64,000 nucleotides of DNA from PALSA-610 sp038213435 (GCA_038213435.1 JBBQTI010000019.1:1-64000), one strand, 5' to 3'. Counted from the first letter of the stretch, positions 26,097-34,966 are shown. A program made the numbers and translations. Notes: a model not told the origin generated them from the sequence alone.

Positions 26097-26641
26097 TGCC
26101 ATTTCCCATTCGGTGGGTCGCGCTCGGGGTCGCCGTCGTGCTGGTCGTCTTCGGGGTGGTGCTCGCCGTGCAGACCCGTTCCGAGCCTTCCGTGCCGCGC
26201 CTCGTGGTCGAACATGCGACGGTGCCGAGCTTCAGCCTGAAGAGCCTCGAGGGCAAGCCCGTCACCTCTGCGGGGATGAGGAACAAGACCTTCGTCGTCA
26301 ACTTCTTCAACAGCTGGTGCATCCCGTGCCGGCAAGAGACTCCCGCGCTGAAGGCGTTCTACGCCGAGCACAAGTCGGAGGCCGACTTCGCGATGATCGG
26401 GATCATCATCGACGACGACGCCTCGACGATACGTGGCTACGTCAAGGAACAAGCCATCACGTGGCCGGTTGCGGTCGACCCGAGCGGCAGTGCGTCCCTC
26501 GATTTCGGTACCACCGGCCAGCCGGAGACCTACGTCTTCTCGCCCGACGGTGTCGCGGTGTGCGGCCGGCTCGGTGCATCGAGCCAGGCGGTGCTCGACG
26601 CGTGGCTCCGGGGAGCGCGCAACGGTCAAGAATGCACGTGA
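26096..26641 (+). CDS. ccmG: Thioredoxin-like protein CcmG/DsbE
   Basis: Membrane-anchored periplasmic thiol oxidoreductase of 181 residues that keeps apocytochrome c cysteines reduced. It has an N-terminal anchor (WVALGVAVVLVVFGVVLAV), then a thioredoxin fold with the active site NSWCIPCRQE near residues 74-83 and a cis-proline region GQPETYVF. The ATG shares one base with the ccmF stop (TGATG). Confidence 0.9.
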   Translation: MPFPIRWVALGVAVVLVVFGVVLAVQTRSEPSVPRLVVEHATVPSFSLKSLEGKPVTSAGMRNKTFVVNFFNSWCIPCRQETPALKAFYAEHKSEADFAMIGIIIDDDASTIRGYVKEQAITWPVAVDPSGSASLDFGTTGQPETYVFSPDGVAVCGRLGASSQAVLDAWLRGARNGQECT

Positions 26642-26654
26642 GCCAGATCCGCAG

Positions 26655-27137
26655 ATGAGGTCGCGCAAGCTCGGGCCGTGGATCGCGATCGCGATCGTCG
26701 TGATCGTGGGAATCGGCGTACTGGTGGTCCGTTCCCGGCCCGACAGCTCGCCCGCGGCCCGGGCGCGACGGCTCGAGCATCAACTCGCGTGTCCGGTGTG
26801 CGAGGGCCAGTCGATCGCAGACAGCAACGCGCCACAGTCCCGCGCCATCCGTGACGACATCCCGCGCCGGATCGCCGCCGGCCAATCGGACGCGGAAATC
26901 CGCGCGTACTACGTCTCGAGATACACCGAGCGAATCCTCGAAACACCTTCGAATTCGGGTCTCGGCATCGTGGCCTGGGGTCTGCCCGCCCTGGCGGTCA
27001 TCCTGGGGTCGGTGAGCATCGTCATCGCGGTGCGCAGGTGGAGCCGGACGCCGCGCCTGACGCCAACCGACCTGGACGAGGAAATCGTCCGCCGGGCACG
27101 CGAGGACGTGGGCGACGAGAACGAGGACGGCGGATGA
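26655..27137 (+). CDS. ccmH: Cytochrome c maturation protein CcmH
   Basis: Membrane-anchored thioredoxin-partner protein of 160 residues. It carries the CcmH/CycL signature LACPVCEGQSIADSNA with the redox CxxC near residues 43-46, then the three-helix bundle SRAIRDDIPRRIAAGQSDAEI and YYVSRYTERIL. It is flanked by two membrane helices (WIAIAIVVIVGIGVLVV and GIVAWGLPALAVILGSVSIV). It passes reductant from CcmG to apocytochrome. Confidence 0.92.
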   Translation: MRSRKLGPWIAIAIVVIVGIGVLVVRSRPDSSPAARARRLEHQLACPVCEGQSIADSNAPQSRAIRDDIPRRIAAGQSDAEIRAYYVSRYTERILETPSNSGLGIVAWGLPALAVILGSVSIVIAVRRWSRTPRLTPTDLDEEIVRRAREDVGDENEDGG

Positions 27138-27970
27138 GTGACGACCTCGAGGCCGAGCGCGACTTCCTCCTGCGTTCGCTCGAGGACCTCGACTCCGAGC
27201 TCGCCAGCGGCAACATCGATCCCGACACCTATCGCGTGCTGCACGACGACTACACGGCACGCGCCTCGGCGGTAATCCAGTCGATTGCCGACGGAGTGGA
27301 GCGCCGGTCGCCCGCCGGACCGCGCGTTCCGCCGGCGATGCGTGTGCTCACGCTCGGAGGCATCGTCGTCTTCGCTGTGGTCGCGGCGATCCTGCTCGCG
27401 CACGCGATCGGTCAGCGGCGTCCAGGGCAACAGATCACGGGCGACGCGCAGTCGAGCGGTTCGTCGACAACTGCGTCGCCCGCCAATGTGGCGACCGCGG
27501 CCAAGGCGGCGGCCGCCGCGCAGCCGAAGAGCTACGACGCGCGCGTCCGTTACGCTCGCGCGCTCGTGTCGGCCGGCGCGTTGCCGGCTGCGATAGAAGA
27601 GTATGTGGCGGCGTCGAAGCTCGACCCGACTCGAGCCGAGCCGCTCGCGTACGCGGGATGGCTCACGGCGCTCGTCGCCCGACAGGTGACGGCGCCGGCG
27701 ACGAAGAAGGAGCTCCTCGACGCCGCGGCCACCAGTCTCGACCGGGCGATCTCGGTCGATCCGACCTACCCTGACTCGTATGTCTTCAAGGGTCTGCTTC
27801 TGTCGCAGATCGAGAACAAGCAATGCGCGGGCGCCGTCGCGTTGCAGCAGTTCCTCGTAACCGCGCCGGCCGACCATCCGATGCGTCAAGGGGTTCTGTC
27901 CGCGTTGTCGCAGGCCGTGAAGGCCGGCGAGTGTCCCGCACCGAACAGCACACCAACCACCAAGCCGTAA
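27134..27970 (+). CDS. CcmI-like TPR protein
   Basis: Protein of 278 residues. The cytoplasmic N-terminus (DLEAERDFLLRSLEDLDSEL) is typical of CcmI/CycH, a membrane helix spans about residues 70-95, and a periplasmic TPR-like domain (YDARVRYARALVSAGALPAA, LDRAISVDPTYPDSYVFKG) follows. In System I, CcmI delivers apocytochrome to CcmFH; that role is inferred from position and layout. The start overlaps the ccmH stop (ATGA). A low-complexity Ala/Ser/Thr linker joins helix and TPR. Confidence 0.8.
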   Translation: MSDDLEAERDFLLRSLEDLDSELASGNIDPDTYRVLHDDYTARASAVIQSIADGVERRSPAGPRVPPAMRVLTLGGIVVFAVVAAILLAHAIGQRRPGQQITGDAQSSGSSTTASPANVATAAKAAAAAQPKSYDARVRYARALVSAGALPAAIEEYVAASKLDPTRAEPLAYAGWLTALVARQVTAPATKKELLDAAATSLDRAISVDPTYPDSYVFKGLLLSQIENKQCAGAVALQQFLVTAPADHPMRQGVLSALSQAVKAGECPAPNSTPTTKP

Positions 27971-27980
27971 GGAGCCCGTC

Positions 27981-28460
27981 GTGGCCGCCAAGAAGTCGCC
28001 CGAACCGCAGACCGACGAGACGAAGATCTACCGGGTCAGGATCACGACCGATCGTGGTTCGATCGTGATGGATCTCGATCCGCAGCTCGCGCCGAACACC
28101 GTCAACAACTTCATCGGCCTCGCGCGTCAGGGTTACTACGACTCGCTCACGTTCCACCGGGTCGTCCCGGAGTTCGTGATCCAGGGCGGCTGCCCGGAGG
28201 GCAGCGGTCGAGGCGGGCCTGGCTACAAGTTCGCCGACGAGCCGGTCAAAGGCGAATACACGCTCGGCGCGGTCGCGATGGCGAACTCCGGGCCGGACAC
28301 CAACGGATCACAGTTCTTCATCTGTATCGACGACTGCACGCGCAAGCTCACGCCGAACTACAACCTGTTCGGCCACGTCGTCGACGGCATCGACGTCGCC
28401 CAGACGACGAAGGTGGGCGACGTGATGAGGAAGATCGAGATCGAGGAGCGCGATCGCTAG
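27981..28460 (+). CDS. Cyclophilin-type peptidyl-prolyl isomerase
   Basis: Cytosolic cyclophilin of 159 residues that catalyses cis-trans isomerisation of Xaa-Pro bonds. It contains FHRVVPEFVIQGG with the catalytic Arg, and MANSGPDTNGSQFFI and NLFGHVVDG around the active site. The GTG start has GGAG 6 bases upstream. It follows the ccm operon by 10 bases and may be on the same transcript. Confidence 0.92.
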   Translation: MAAKKSPEPQTDETKIYRVRITTDRGSIVMDLDPQLAPNTVNNFIGLARQGYYDSLTFHRVVPEFVIQGGCPEGSGRGGPGYKFADEPVKGEYTLGAVAMANSGPDTNGSQFFICIDDCTRKLTPNYNLFGHVVDGIDVAQTTKVGDVMRKIEIEERDR

Positions 28461-28497
28461 CCCGTGGTCCCAATGCCGGATCGGTAAGAATCCCCCC

Positions 28498-28959
28498 GTG
28501 CGGATCACAGCAAAGGCCGACTACGCGGTTCGGGCTGCCGTCGAGCTCGCGGCGGCCGAGAAAACGGGCGAACCGGTCAAGGGCGAGAACCTTGCCCGGC
28601 TCCAGGGCATCCCGCAGAACTTCCTCGAGAACATCCTCACCGAGTTGCGCCGATCGGGCATCGTCCGCACGCGCCGGGGCGCCCTCGGCGGCTACCAGCT
28701 CGCCCGGCCGGCGGCCGACATCACCGTCGCCGATGTGCTGCGAGCGGTGGAGGGCCCGCTGGCTGCGGTCCAAGGTGTCCGACCCGACGAGCTCTCCTAC
28801 GGCGGCGCGGCCGAGCGTCTCCCCGAGGTGTGGGTCGCGTTGCGGGCGAGTCTCAGAGACGTGCTCGAGCACGTCACCCTCGCCGACATTGCCCGGGGTC
28901 GTCTCCCGTCGGTCGTGAAGGAACGGACGCGTACAAAGGACGCGTGGCGAGCACACTAG
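28498..28959 (+). CDS. Rrf2 family transcriptional regulator
   Basis: DNA-binding protein of 153 residues: winged helix with MRITAKADYAVRAAVELA, RLQGIPQNFLENILTELRRSGI and TRRGALGGYQLARPAADITV, as in Rrf2, IscR and NsrR. The cysteines that bind an Fe-S cluster in IscR and NsrR are absent, so it probably senses something else, or acts through thiol-free ligand binding as CymR does. No target is evident; the GTG start lacks a clear ribosome binding site. Confidence 0.85.
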   Translation: MRITAKADYAVRAAVELAAAEKTGEPVKGENLARLQGIPQNFLENILTELRRSGIVRTRRGALGGYQLARPAADITVADVLRAVEGPLAAVQGVRPDELSYGGAAERLPEVWVALRASLRDVLEHVTLADIARGRLPSVVKERTRTKDAWRAH

Positions 28960-29282
28960 GCGTCGGGTGTGTCGTGATCGTCCTCTTCGTCGTCATCGCC
29001 GTTGCCGGCGTCGCCGGGGTCGCATTCCTCCGCTTCCAGGCGCGTCGCTCTTCCCGGGTGCGCGCGGTCATGGCACTCGCGCCGCGCATCGGCTTCACGT
29101 TCTCGGTCGCCGACGTCGAGCATCTTGTCGACATGCCGTTCGCCCTGTTCTCGAAAGGCGACGGACGGCGTATCGAGCTCGTGATCTCCGGCGTGCACAA
29201 CGATGTGCCGATGCGTATGCGCTCGTTGCCATCGCAGTGCCGTTCGCCGTCTACAACCGGTTCGTGCACCTGCGAAATCTGA
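28944..29282 (+). pseudogene. Truncated membrane protein fragment fused out of frame to LemA
   Basis: A frame from GTG 28944 gives an N-terminal helix (CVVIVLFVVIAVAGVAGVAF) and the start of an actinobacterial domain with the pattern DMPFALFSKGDGRRIELVISG, then loses sense after VHNDVPM and stops at 29282. Intact relatives of this type run on for another 100 or more residues. The frame ends inside the LemA coding region, so the 3' part of this gene and the 5' end of lemA seem to have been deleted together. Confidence 0.55.
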
Positions 29283-29761
29283 CGCGGGAGTCGTGGCGCG
29301 ACATCGACACCGAGCTGCAGCGGAGCTACGACCTGATCCCGAACCTGGTCAGCACGGTGAACGGTTACGCGGCTCACGAGGACCAGACGTTCGAAGCGGT
29401 CACGGCGCAGCGCGCCGACGCGATGGCCACGATGCGCGAGCCCGATGCGCAAGCGACGCACGAGCAGGCGCTCGGTCGAGGCGTCGCGCAGCTGATGGCG
29501 GTGGCCGAGCGCTATCCCGAACTGCGCGCGCGCGACCAATTCCTCGCTCTGCAGCGGGAACTCGCCGACACGGAGGACCGCATCCAGGTCGCGCGGCGCA
29601 TCTACAACGCGAACGTCCGCTCCTACGACACCCTCGTGCAGACCTTCCCGGCCCTCGTGATCGCCCGGATGTTCGGTTTCACTGTGCGGCCCTATTTCGA
29701 GCTCGACCCGATCGTCCGCGGCTCCGGCCCGCCACCCGTCGACTTGTCAGGTCGCATGTAG
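29237..29761 (+). pseudogene. LemA family protein, 5'-truncated
   Basis: The reading frame carries almost all of LemA: RESWRDIDTELQRSYDLIPN, then NLVSTVNGYAAHEDQTFEAV, ELRARDQFLALQRELADTED and IYNANVRSYDTLVQTFP. The N-terminal membrane anchor is cut short (only about ALVAIAVPFAVYNRFV remains) and no ATG exists; the GTG at 29237 is the best remaining start and would give 174 residues with half a helix. Its stop codon overlaps the gntR promoter. May be a decaying gene or an N-terminally shortened but expressed protein. Confidence 0.6.
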
Positions 29762-29772
29762 ACAAGTACAAT
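29742..29772 (+). promoter_or_regulatory. gntR-acn promoter with candidate operator
   Basis: TTGTCA (29744-29749) and TACAAT (29767-29772) are spaced by 17 bases and stand 7 bases before the GTG of gntR, the best complete promoter in the window. An inverted repeat ACTTGTC (29742-29748) / GACAAGT (29761-29767) covers both hexamers, so a bound dimer would block RNA polymerase. It lies over the last codons of the LemA frame. Confidence 0.65.
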
Positions 29773-29779
29773 ACAGGTC

Positions 29780-30502
29780 GTGCGCTACCTCGACCTCGCC
29801 GACGCCCTCCGTGCTCGGATCGCGGCCCGCGACGTAGGCGCCGGGGGAGCCCTGGCCGGTGAGCTCGAGCTGGCGCGCGAGTACGGCACCAGCCGGGTGA
29901 CGGTACGCCGCGCGCTCGACCTGTTGCGCCAGGAAGGGCTCGTCACCAGCCGGCGGGGCGCGGGTTGGTTCGCGGCGCTCGACCCTGTTCGCCAGCCGCT
30001 CGGGCGGGTCACGACGGTGGAAGCCGCAGTCGAAGCCGCCGGCGCGCGCCCGGGCCGGAAGGTCCTCGCCTTCGGTTTCGTCGACGCGCCCGCGGCCGTC
30101 GCCGACGCCCTGAAGGTCGACCGCGGTTCCGACGTGCTGCGCGTCGAGCGGTTGAACCTCGCCGACGACGAGCCGTTCGCGTTGGTCACCGGGTGGGTCC
30201 GCGCCGATGTCGGCGCCGACGTGTCCCGAGCCGACATCGAGCGCGCACCGTTCTACGACCTGTTGCCGCTGCGAGGGGTCGAGCTCGGCTCGGTGCACCA
30301 GACCATCACCGCGGAAGTCGCGAGCGCCGCGACGGCGCGCCCGCTCGCGTGCGCGCCCGGGGCCCCGTTGCTGCTCTCCCGGCGCATCACGTACGACGCG
30401 GCCGGATTGCCCACGCTCGTTTCCGAACACCGCTATCCCGCCGACCGTACGACATTCGAGATCGAGTTCTCGTTGAGAACAGGAGCGCTGCAGCATGCCT
30501 GA
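29780..30502 (+). CDS. GntR/HutC family regulator with UTRA domain
   Basis: Regulator of 240 residues. The N-terminal winged helix (AGELELAREYGTSRVTVRRA, then LLRQEGLVTSRRGAGWFAA) is followed by a UTRA ligand domain (about residues 95-235) with VLRVERLNLADDEPFAL and LVSEHRYPADRTTFEIEF. It overlaps the aconitase start by 8 bases, so it is cotranscribed with acn and may link aconitase expression to a small-molecule signal. Predicted leaderless from its promoter. Confidence 0.88.
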   Translation: MRYLDLADALRARIAARDVGAGGALAGELELAREYGTSRVTVRRALDLLRQEGLVTSRRGAGWFAALDPVRQPLGRVTTVEAAVEAAGARPGRKVLAFGFVDAPAAVADALKVDRGSDVLRVERLNLADDEPFALVTGWVRADVGADVSRADIERAPFYDLLPLRGVELGSVHQTITAEVASAATARPLACAPGAPLLLSRRITYDAAGLPTLVSEHRYPADRTTFEIEFSLRTGALQHA

Positions 30503-32744
30503 CCGGATCGGACCCACGACGCCCGAATCCCTTGTCGAAGCCGTATACGCGACCTTCCCGCGACGGATCGCGATCGCTCGTGAGAGGCTGGGCCGGGCGA
30601 TGACGTTCGCGGAGAAGGTTCTTGCCGCGCATGCCGGCGATCCCTGGGGGATCGGGTTGACGCGCGGCGTCGACTACGCCGACTACCGCCCCGACCGCGT
30701 CGCAATGCAGGACGCGACCGCGCAAATGGCGCTGCTGCAATTCATGCTCGCGAAGATGCCGTCGGTCGCGGTGCCGACCACGGTGCACTGTGATCACCTG
30801 ATCCAAGCTCGCGTCGGCGCCGACGCCGACATGCAGGTCGCGCTCGACACCAACCGCGAGGTGTACGAGTTCCTCCGGACGGTGTCGTCGAAGTACGGCA
30901 TCGGTTTCTGGAAGCCGGGCAGCGGCATCATCCATCAGGTCGTGCTGGAGAACTACGCGTTCCCGGGCGGGATGATGATCGGCACCGACTCGCACACGCC
31001 GAACGCAGGCGGCCTCGCGATGATCGCAATCGGCGTGGGTGGTGCCGACGCGGTCGACGTGATGGCGGGCTGGCCCTACAACACTCGGGTCCCGAAGCTG
31101 ATCGGTGTGCGGTTGACGGGGACGCTGTCGGGCTGGACCGCGGCGAAGGACATCATCTTGAAGGTCGCCGGCATCCTCACCGTCGAGGGCGGCACCGACG
31201 CGATCGTGCAGTACTTCGGGCCGGGCGCAGAGTCGATCTCTGCGACGGGCAAGGCGACCGTGTGCAACATGGGAGCCGAGATCGGTGCCACCTGTTCGCT
31301 GTTCGGCTACGACCACAACACGGCCAAGTACCTGAAAACCACGGGGCGCGAAGCGCTCGCCGATCTCGCCGACCGCCACGCCGACCACCTCGTCGACGAC
31401 GCCGAGGTCGAGGCCGATCCCGAGCGGTTCTTCGATCGCCTCGTCGAGATCGACCTGTCCGCCTTGGAACCGCACCTGGTCGGACCGCACACGCCCGACC
31501 TCGCTCGTCCGGTGTCGGAGATCGCGTCGGCAGCCGTTCGCGAGGGCTATCCGATGGAGCTCTCGGCCGCGCTCGTCGGTTCGTGCACGAACTCGTCGTA
31601 CGAGGACATCGGGCGCGCCGCCCACCTGGCGCGCCAGGCCGCGGCGCGTGGCCTGCGCGTGAAGACGCCCCTCATGATCACGCCCGGCTCCGAGCAGGTG
31701 CGCGCCACGATCGAGCGGGACGGTCTGCTCGCCGACCTCGAGGCCATCGGCGCGACGGTCCTCGCGAACGCATGCGGGCCGTGCATCGGGCAGTGGCGAC
31801 GCGACGACGTGCCCGAAGGACCGAACGTGATCGTCACCTCGTTCAACCGCAACTTCCCCGCACGAAACGACGGAAACAAGAACACTCTCGCGTTCATCGG
31901 CTCGCCCGAGACGGTCGTCGGCATGGCGCTGCGCGGACGCTTGGATGGTTCCTTCCTGAAGGAGTTCGACCCGCCGGTCGCCGACGATCTACCGGCGCAC
32001 GGGTTCGATCGGGGCGCGAGCGGGTTCTCGGCGCCGGCAGACGATCCCGGGCGCGTGACCATTGCAGTGGCGCCCGGGTCGGATCGTCTCGAGTTGCTCG
32101 AACCTTTCCCGGCATGGGACGGACGCGACATCCACGGGTTGCGGGTTCTGCTCAAGGCCAAGGGCAAGTGCACGACCGACCACGTCTCGCCCGCGGGAAA
32201 GTGGCTGACCTATCGCGGCCACCTCACACACATCTCGCAGAACCTGTTCCTCGGCGCGATCAACGCGTTCGCCGACGCCGGACCGGGCCTCGGGGTCGAC
32301 GCGCGCGATGGGTCGGTCAAGTCCTTGCCGGACCTGGCACGCGAGTACAAGGAAGCGAGAATCGGATGGATCGCCGTCGGCGACGAGAACTACGGCGAAG
32401 GCTCGTCCCGTGAGCACGCGGCGATGGAGCCGCGCTACATGGGAGGTCGGGCGGTGCTGGCTCGCTCGTTCGCCCGTATCGCCGAGGCCAACCTGAAGAA
32501 GCAAGGAGTTCTGCCGCTGACCTTCGCCGACCCCGGCGACTACGACAAGATCCGCGCGGACGACGCCGTCGACCTCGGCGGCTTGTCGGCGCTGGCGCCC
32601 GGCAGCTCCGTCAAGGTCGTGCTGCGGCATGCCGATGGCACCGCCGAGGTGATCGCAGTGCGCCACACCCTTTCCGAAGAGCACATCGAGTGGTTCCGGG
32701 CCGGATCCGCCCTCAACCTGCTCGCCTACCGTCGCCGGATCTGA
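30495..32744 (+). CDS. acn: Aconitate hydratase (mitochondrial type)
   Basis: Isomerises citrate and isocitrate in the TCA cycle using a [4Fe-4S] cluster. The 749 residues match the mitochondrial (AcnA-like short) form rather than the roughly 900-residue IRP/AcnA form of most actinobacteria. Cluster ligands are in GSCTNSS (near residue 364) and NACGPCIGQW (near 427 and 430). Active-site blocks include TDSHTPNAGGL, SFNRNFPARNDGN and GEGSSREHAAMEPR. It is coupled to gntR and followed 2 bases later by a DUF1353 gene. Confidence 0.93.
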   Translation: MPDRIGPTTPESLVEAVYATFPRRIAIARERLGRAMTFAEKVLAAHAGDPWGIGLTRGVDYADYRPDRVAMQDATAQMALLQFMLAKMPSVAVPTTVHCDHLIQARVGADADMQVALDTNREVYEFLRTVSSKYGIGFWKPGSGIIHQVVLENYAFPGGMMIGTDSHTPNAGGLAMIAIGVGGADAVDVMAGWPYNTRVPKLIGVRLTGTLSGWTAAKDIILKVAGILTVEGGTDAIVQYFGPGAESISATGKATVCNMGAEIGATCSLFGYDHNTAKYLKTTGREALADLADRHADHLVDDAEVEADPERFFDRLVEIDLSALEPHLVGPHTPDLARPVSEIASAAVREGYPMELSAALVGSCTNSSYEDIGRAAHLARQAAARGLRVKTPLMITPGSEQVRATIERDGLLADLEAIGATVLANACGPCIGQWRRDDVPEGPNVIVTSFNRNFPARNDGNKNTLAFIGSPETVVGMALRGRLDGSFLKEFDPPVADDLPAHGFDRGASGFSAPADDPGRVTIAVAPGSDRLELLEPFPAWDGRDIHGLRVLLKAKGKCTTDHVSPAGKWLTYRGHLTHISQNLFLGAINAFADAGPGLGVDARDGSVKSLPDLAREYKEARIGWIAVGDENYGEGSSREHAAMEPRYMGGRAVLARSFARIAEANLKKQGVLPLTFADPGDYDKIRADDAVDLGGLSALAPGSSVKVVLRHADGTAEVIAVRHTLSEEHIEWFRAGSALNLLAYRRRI

Positions 32745-32746
32745 CC

Positions 32747-33580
32747 GTGTTCGTGCCGCAGTCGATCGGTCTGCACGAGGCGGGCCCCGGCGACCCCAAC
32801 GGTTGGCTCGTCACCGAGAAGTTGACGTGGTCCGGGATGTTCCGAGGTGTCGCGCGCCAGCTCGAAGTGCCCGCGTCGGTCGACCATCCGTTCTCGACCG
32901 ACCTGGCCTCCGTGCCGAGAAGCCTGACCTGGTTGTTTCCCCGATACGGCAAGTACACGAAGGCTGCCGTACTGCACGACTTTCTGTGTCAGAACTTTCG
33001 CGATGCTCCGTCGATCTCGTCCGCCGCACCCTCGTTGCTGCCGCTCACCGATCGGTCCGATGCCGACGAGGTGTTCCTTCTCCTGATGACGGAGTTGGGC
33101 GTCCCCCGGTTGCGGCGATGGCTCATGTGGGGCGCGGTCAGTTGGGCGACGTTGATCACGAGTCTCGTGCCCGGAAGGCGCAGCAGGCCTGTCCTTCGCG
33201 GGCTCGGGCGCGTCGTCGTTGTACTCGCGATCGTTCTCCTGGGCATCGCTCTCGTCGTGCGGCGAGATCTCGAGGTGCTCATCGCGTTGGGTGTCGTCGC
33301 ACCCGCGGTGGTGATGGCCGGCGGCACGATTGCGCTCGGCCGAGGAGATCGGGTGCTTCCGTACGCCCTCGCCCATCTCCTGACGCTGATGTTCTCGCCG
33401 CTCATCGCCATCGGTCTCGTTCTCGGCGCGGTCCTGTACCTCTATTTCTTCGTCGAAGACGTGTTCGCAGGATTCCCGGCGACCCGGGCGTTCCTGCGCG
33501 ACCTGTTCTCGCGCGAGGCCAAGCTCGAAAAGCTGGCGACACCACAGTTCGCTCGTCTCGCCGCCGTGATCGAAAGCTGA
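32747..33580 (+). CDS. DUF1353 domain membrane protein
   Basis: Protein of 277 residues. The N-terminal half is a DUF1353 domain (FSTDLASVPRSLTWLFPRYG, KYTKAAVLHDFLCQNF, ADEVFLLLMTELGV), a family also common in phages. The second half adds about four hydrophobic segments (residues 135-245), an unusual extension. Function unknown. The GTG start lies 2 bases after the acn stop and suggests a gntR-acn-DUF1353 operon. Confidence 0.75.
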   Translation: MFVPQSIGLHEAGPGDPNGWLVTEKLTWSGMFRGVARQLEVPASVDHPFSTDLASVPRSLTWLFPRYGKYTKAAVLHDFLCQNFRDAPSISSAAPSLLPLTDRSDADEVFLLLMTELGVPRLRRWLMWGAVSWATLITSLVPGRRSRPVLRGLGRVVVVLAIVLLGIALVVRRDLEVLIALGVVAPAVVMAGGTIALGRGDRVLPYALAHLLTLMFSPLIAIGLVLGAVLYLYFFVEDVFAGFPATRAFLRDLFSREAKLEKLATPQFARLAAVIES

Positions 33581-33635
33581 CGCCCGCGGTCTGAGCAATG
33601 AGCGTGCACGGCCCCGCGTCAGCCAGCATTGGTGC

Positions 33636-34334
33636 GTGCAACGGCTCCTGCTCTGGGACATCGACGGAACGTTGGTCCGCGGAGGCGGTGTCGGCGCCGA
33701 CGCGATCAATCGGGCTGCGGCCACCGTGTCGGGCAGGTCGATTACCGGCGGGTCGGTCCTGATGCACGGAAAGACAGATCCGGAGATCTTGGCTGAGATC
33801 TTTCGGGCCGCCGAGATCGCAGAAGATGAGATCCTGCATCTGTTGCCTGCGGCGATGGCCGAAGCGGAACGTCTGTTAGCTCTCGCCGAAGAGGATTTAC
33901 GACGCCGAGGTCAGGTGATCGAGGGCGTCATCGACGCCGTCACCTCGTTGGCCGCAATTCCGGGCGTCCGCCAGACGCTGTTGACGGGCAACCTCGTCGG
34001 GAACGCAGCCGTCAAGTTGGCGGCGTTCGATCTCACTGCCTACTTCGATGTCGAGGTGGGCGCGTACGGCTCCGATCACGCTGATCGCAAAGCGCTCGTT
34101 CCGATCGCGCTCGAACGCGCCGAACGACTGCGTGGTGAGCATTACCGCCCCGATGAGGTATGGGTCATAGGTGACACGCCGGGAGATTTCGCGTGTGCTC
34201 GTGCCGCCGGTGTGCGATGCCTCCTGCTCGCCACCGGCCAGATCCCGATGTCCGAGCTTCTCTCACTCGACGCCGATGCGGTCCTCGAGGATCTCACGAC
34301 CACCGACCAGGTTGTCGAGATCCTGACCGGTTGA
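33636..34334 (+). CDS. HAD superfamily hydrolase
   Basis: Phosphatase-like protein of 232 residues with all four HAD motifs: LLLWDIDGTLV (nucleophile and general acid), LLTGN, the lysine in ADRKALVP, and VIGDTPGDFACARAAGV. The helical cap between motifs I and II resembles phosphoglycolate phosphatase-type enzymes. The substrate is unknown. Confidence 0.85.
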   Translation: MQRLLLWDIDGTLVRGGGVGADAINRAAATVSGRSITGGSVLMHGKTDPEILAEIFRAAEIAEDEILHLLPAAMAEAERLLALAEEDLRRRGQVIEGVIDAVTSLAAIPGVRQTLLTGNLVGNAAVKLAAFDLTAYFDVEVGAYGSDHADRKALVPIALERAERLRGEHYRPDEVWVIGDTPGDFACARAAGVRCLLLATGQIPMSELLSLDADAVLEDLTTTDQVVEILTG

Positions 34335-34395
34335 GTGCCTACGCGCCGACATGCTGCGCTCGTCTGCGTGGACAGCGACCCGCCGGGCGCGGTCG

Positions 34396-34401
34396 TATCC
34401 T
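34396..34401 (+). promoter_or_regulatory. Leaderless -10 box of the cupin gene
   Basis: TATCCT lies 6 bases before the GTG at 34408. It argues against the in-frame GTG at 34402, which would touch the box. Confidence 0.5.
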
Positions 34402-34407
34402 GTGCGC

Positions 34408-34959
34408 GTGGCGCTCGCCGTCGAAGACATCGTTGCCCGGTGCCGAGCTGCACTGGACGAGCACACGCCGGCACTCGCCGTTCGCGACGTGCTCGACGAG
34501 CTCGTCGCCGACCCGACCGCCCTCGAGCACGCGCTCGGACCCGTCGAGCTCGGCGGCATCACCGCGCTGCACAACGCCGACGACCTCACGATCCTGCGCG
34601 TCGCCTGGACGCCGGGCATGGCGCTGAACCCCCACGAGCACCGGATGTGGGCGGTCATCGGCATGTACGGCGGTCAGGAAGACAACGCCTTCTATCGCCG
34701 CGTGTCCGGAGGCCTCGAGCCGGCGGGCGGCAAGGAGCTGCCGGCCGGTGACGTTCTCGTCCTCGGCCGCGACGTCATTCATTCCGTCACCAACTCCCGA
34801 CGCGATTTCGCCGTGGCCGTGCACGTCTACGGAGGCGATTTCTTTTCGGTCGGGCGTTCCGAGTGGGACTTCGAGAACTACGAGGAACGTCCGCGCGACT
34901 TCGCTCGCACGAGCCGGCTCTTCGAGGAAGCCAATGCCCGCTGGCGCGCCCAGAGCTGA
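34408..34959 (+). CDS. Cysteine-dioxygenase-like cupin
   Basis: Cupin of 183 residues with the thiol dioxygenase pattern: metal ligands His-x-His in NPHEHRMWAVIGMYGGQED and a third His in VIHSVTN, followed by VAVHVYGGDF. Related proteins oxidise thiols such as cysteine or 3-mercaptopropionate with Fe(II) and O2. The exact substrate cannot be read from sequence. Its position near a cysteine desulfurase hints at sulfur metabolism. Confidence 0.75.
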   Translation: MALAVEDIVARCRAALDEHTPALAVRDVLDELVADPTALEHALGPVELGGITALHNADDLTILRVAWTPGMALNPHEHRMWAVIGMYGGQEDNAFYRRVSGGLEPAGGKELPAGDVLVLGRDVIHSVTNSRRDFAVAVHVYGGDFFSVGRSEWDFENYEERPRDFARTSRLFEEANARWRAQS

Positions 34960-34966
34960 GCGCGCG

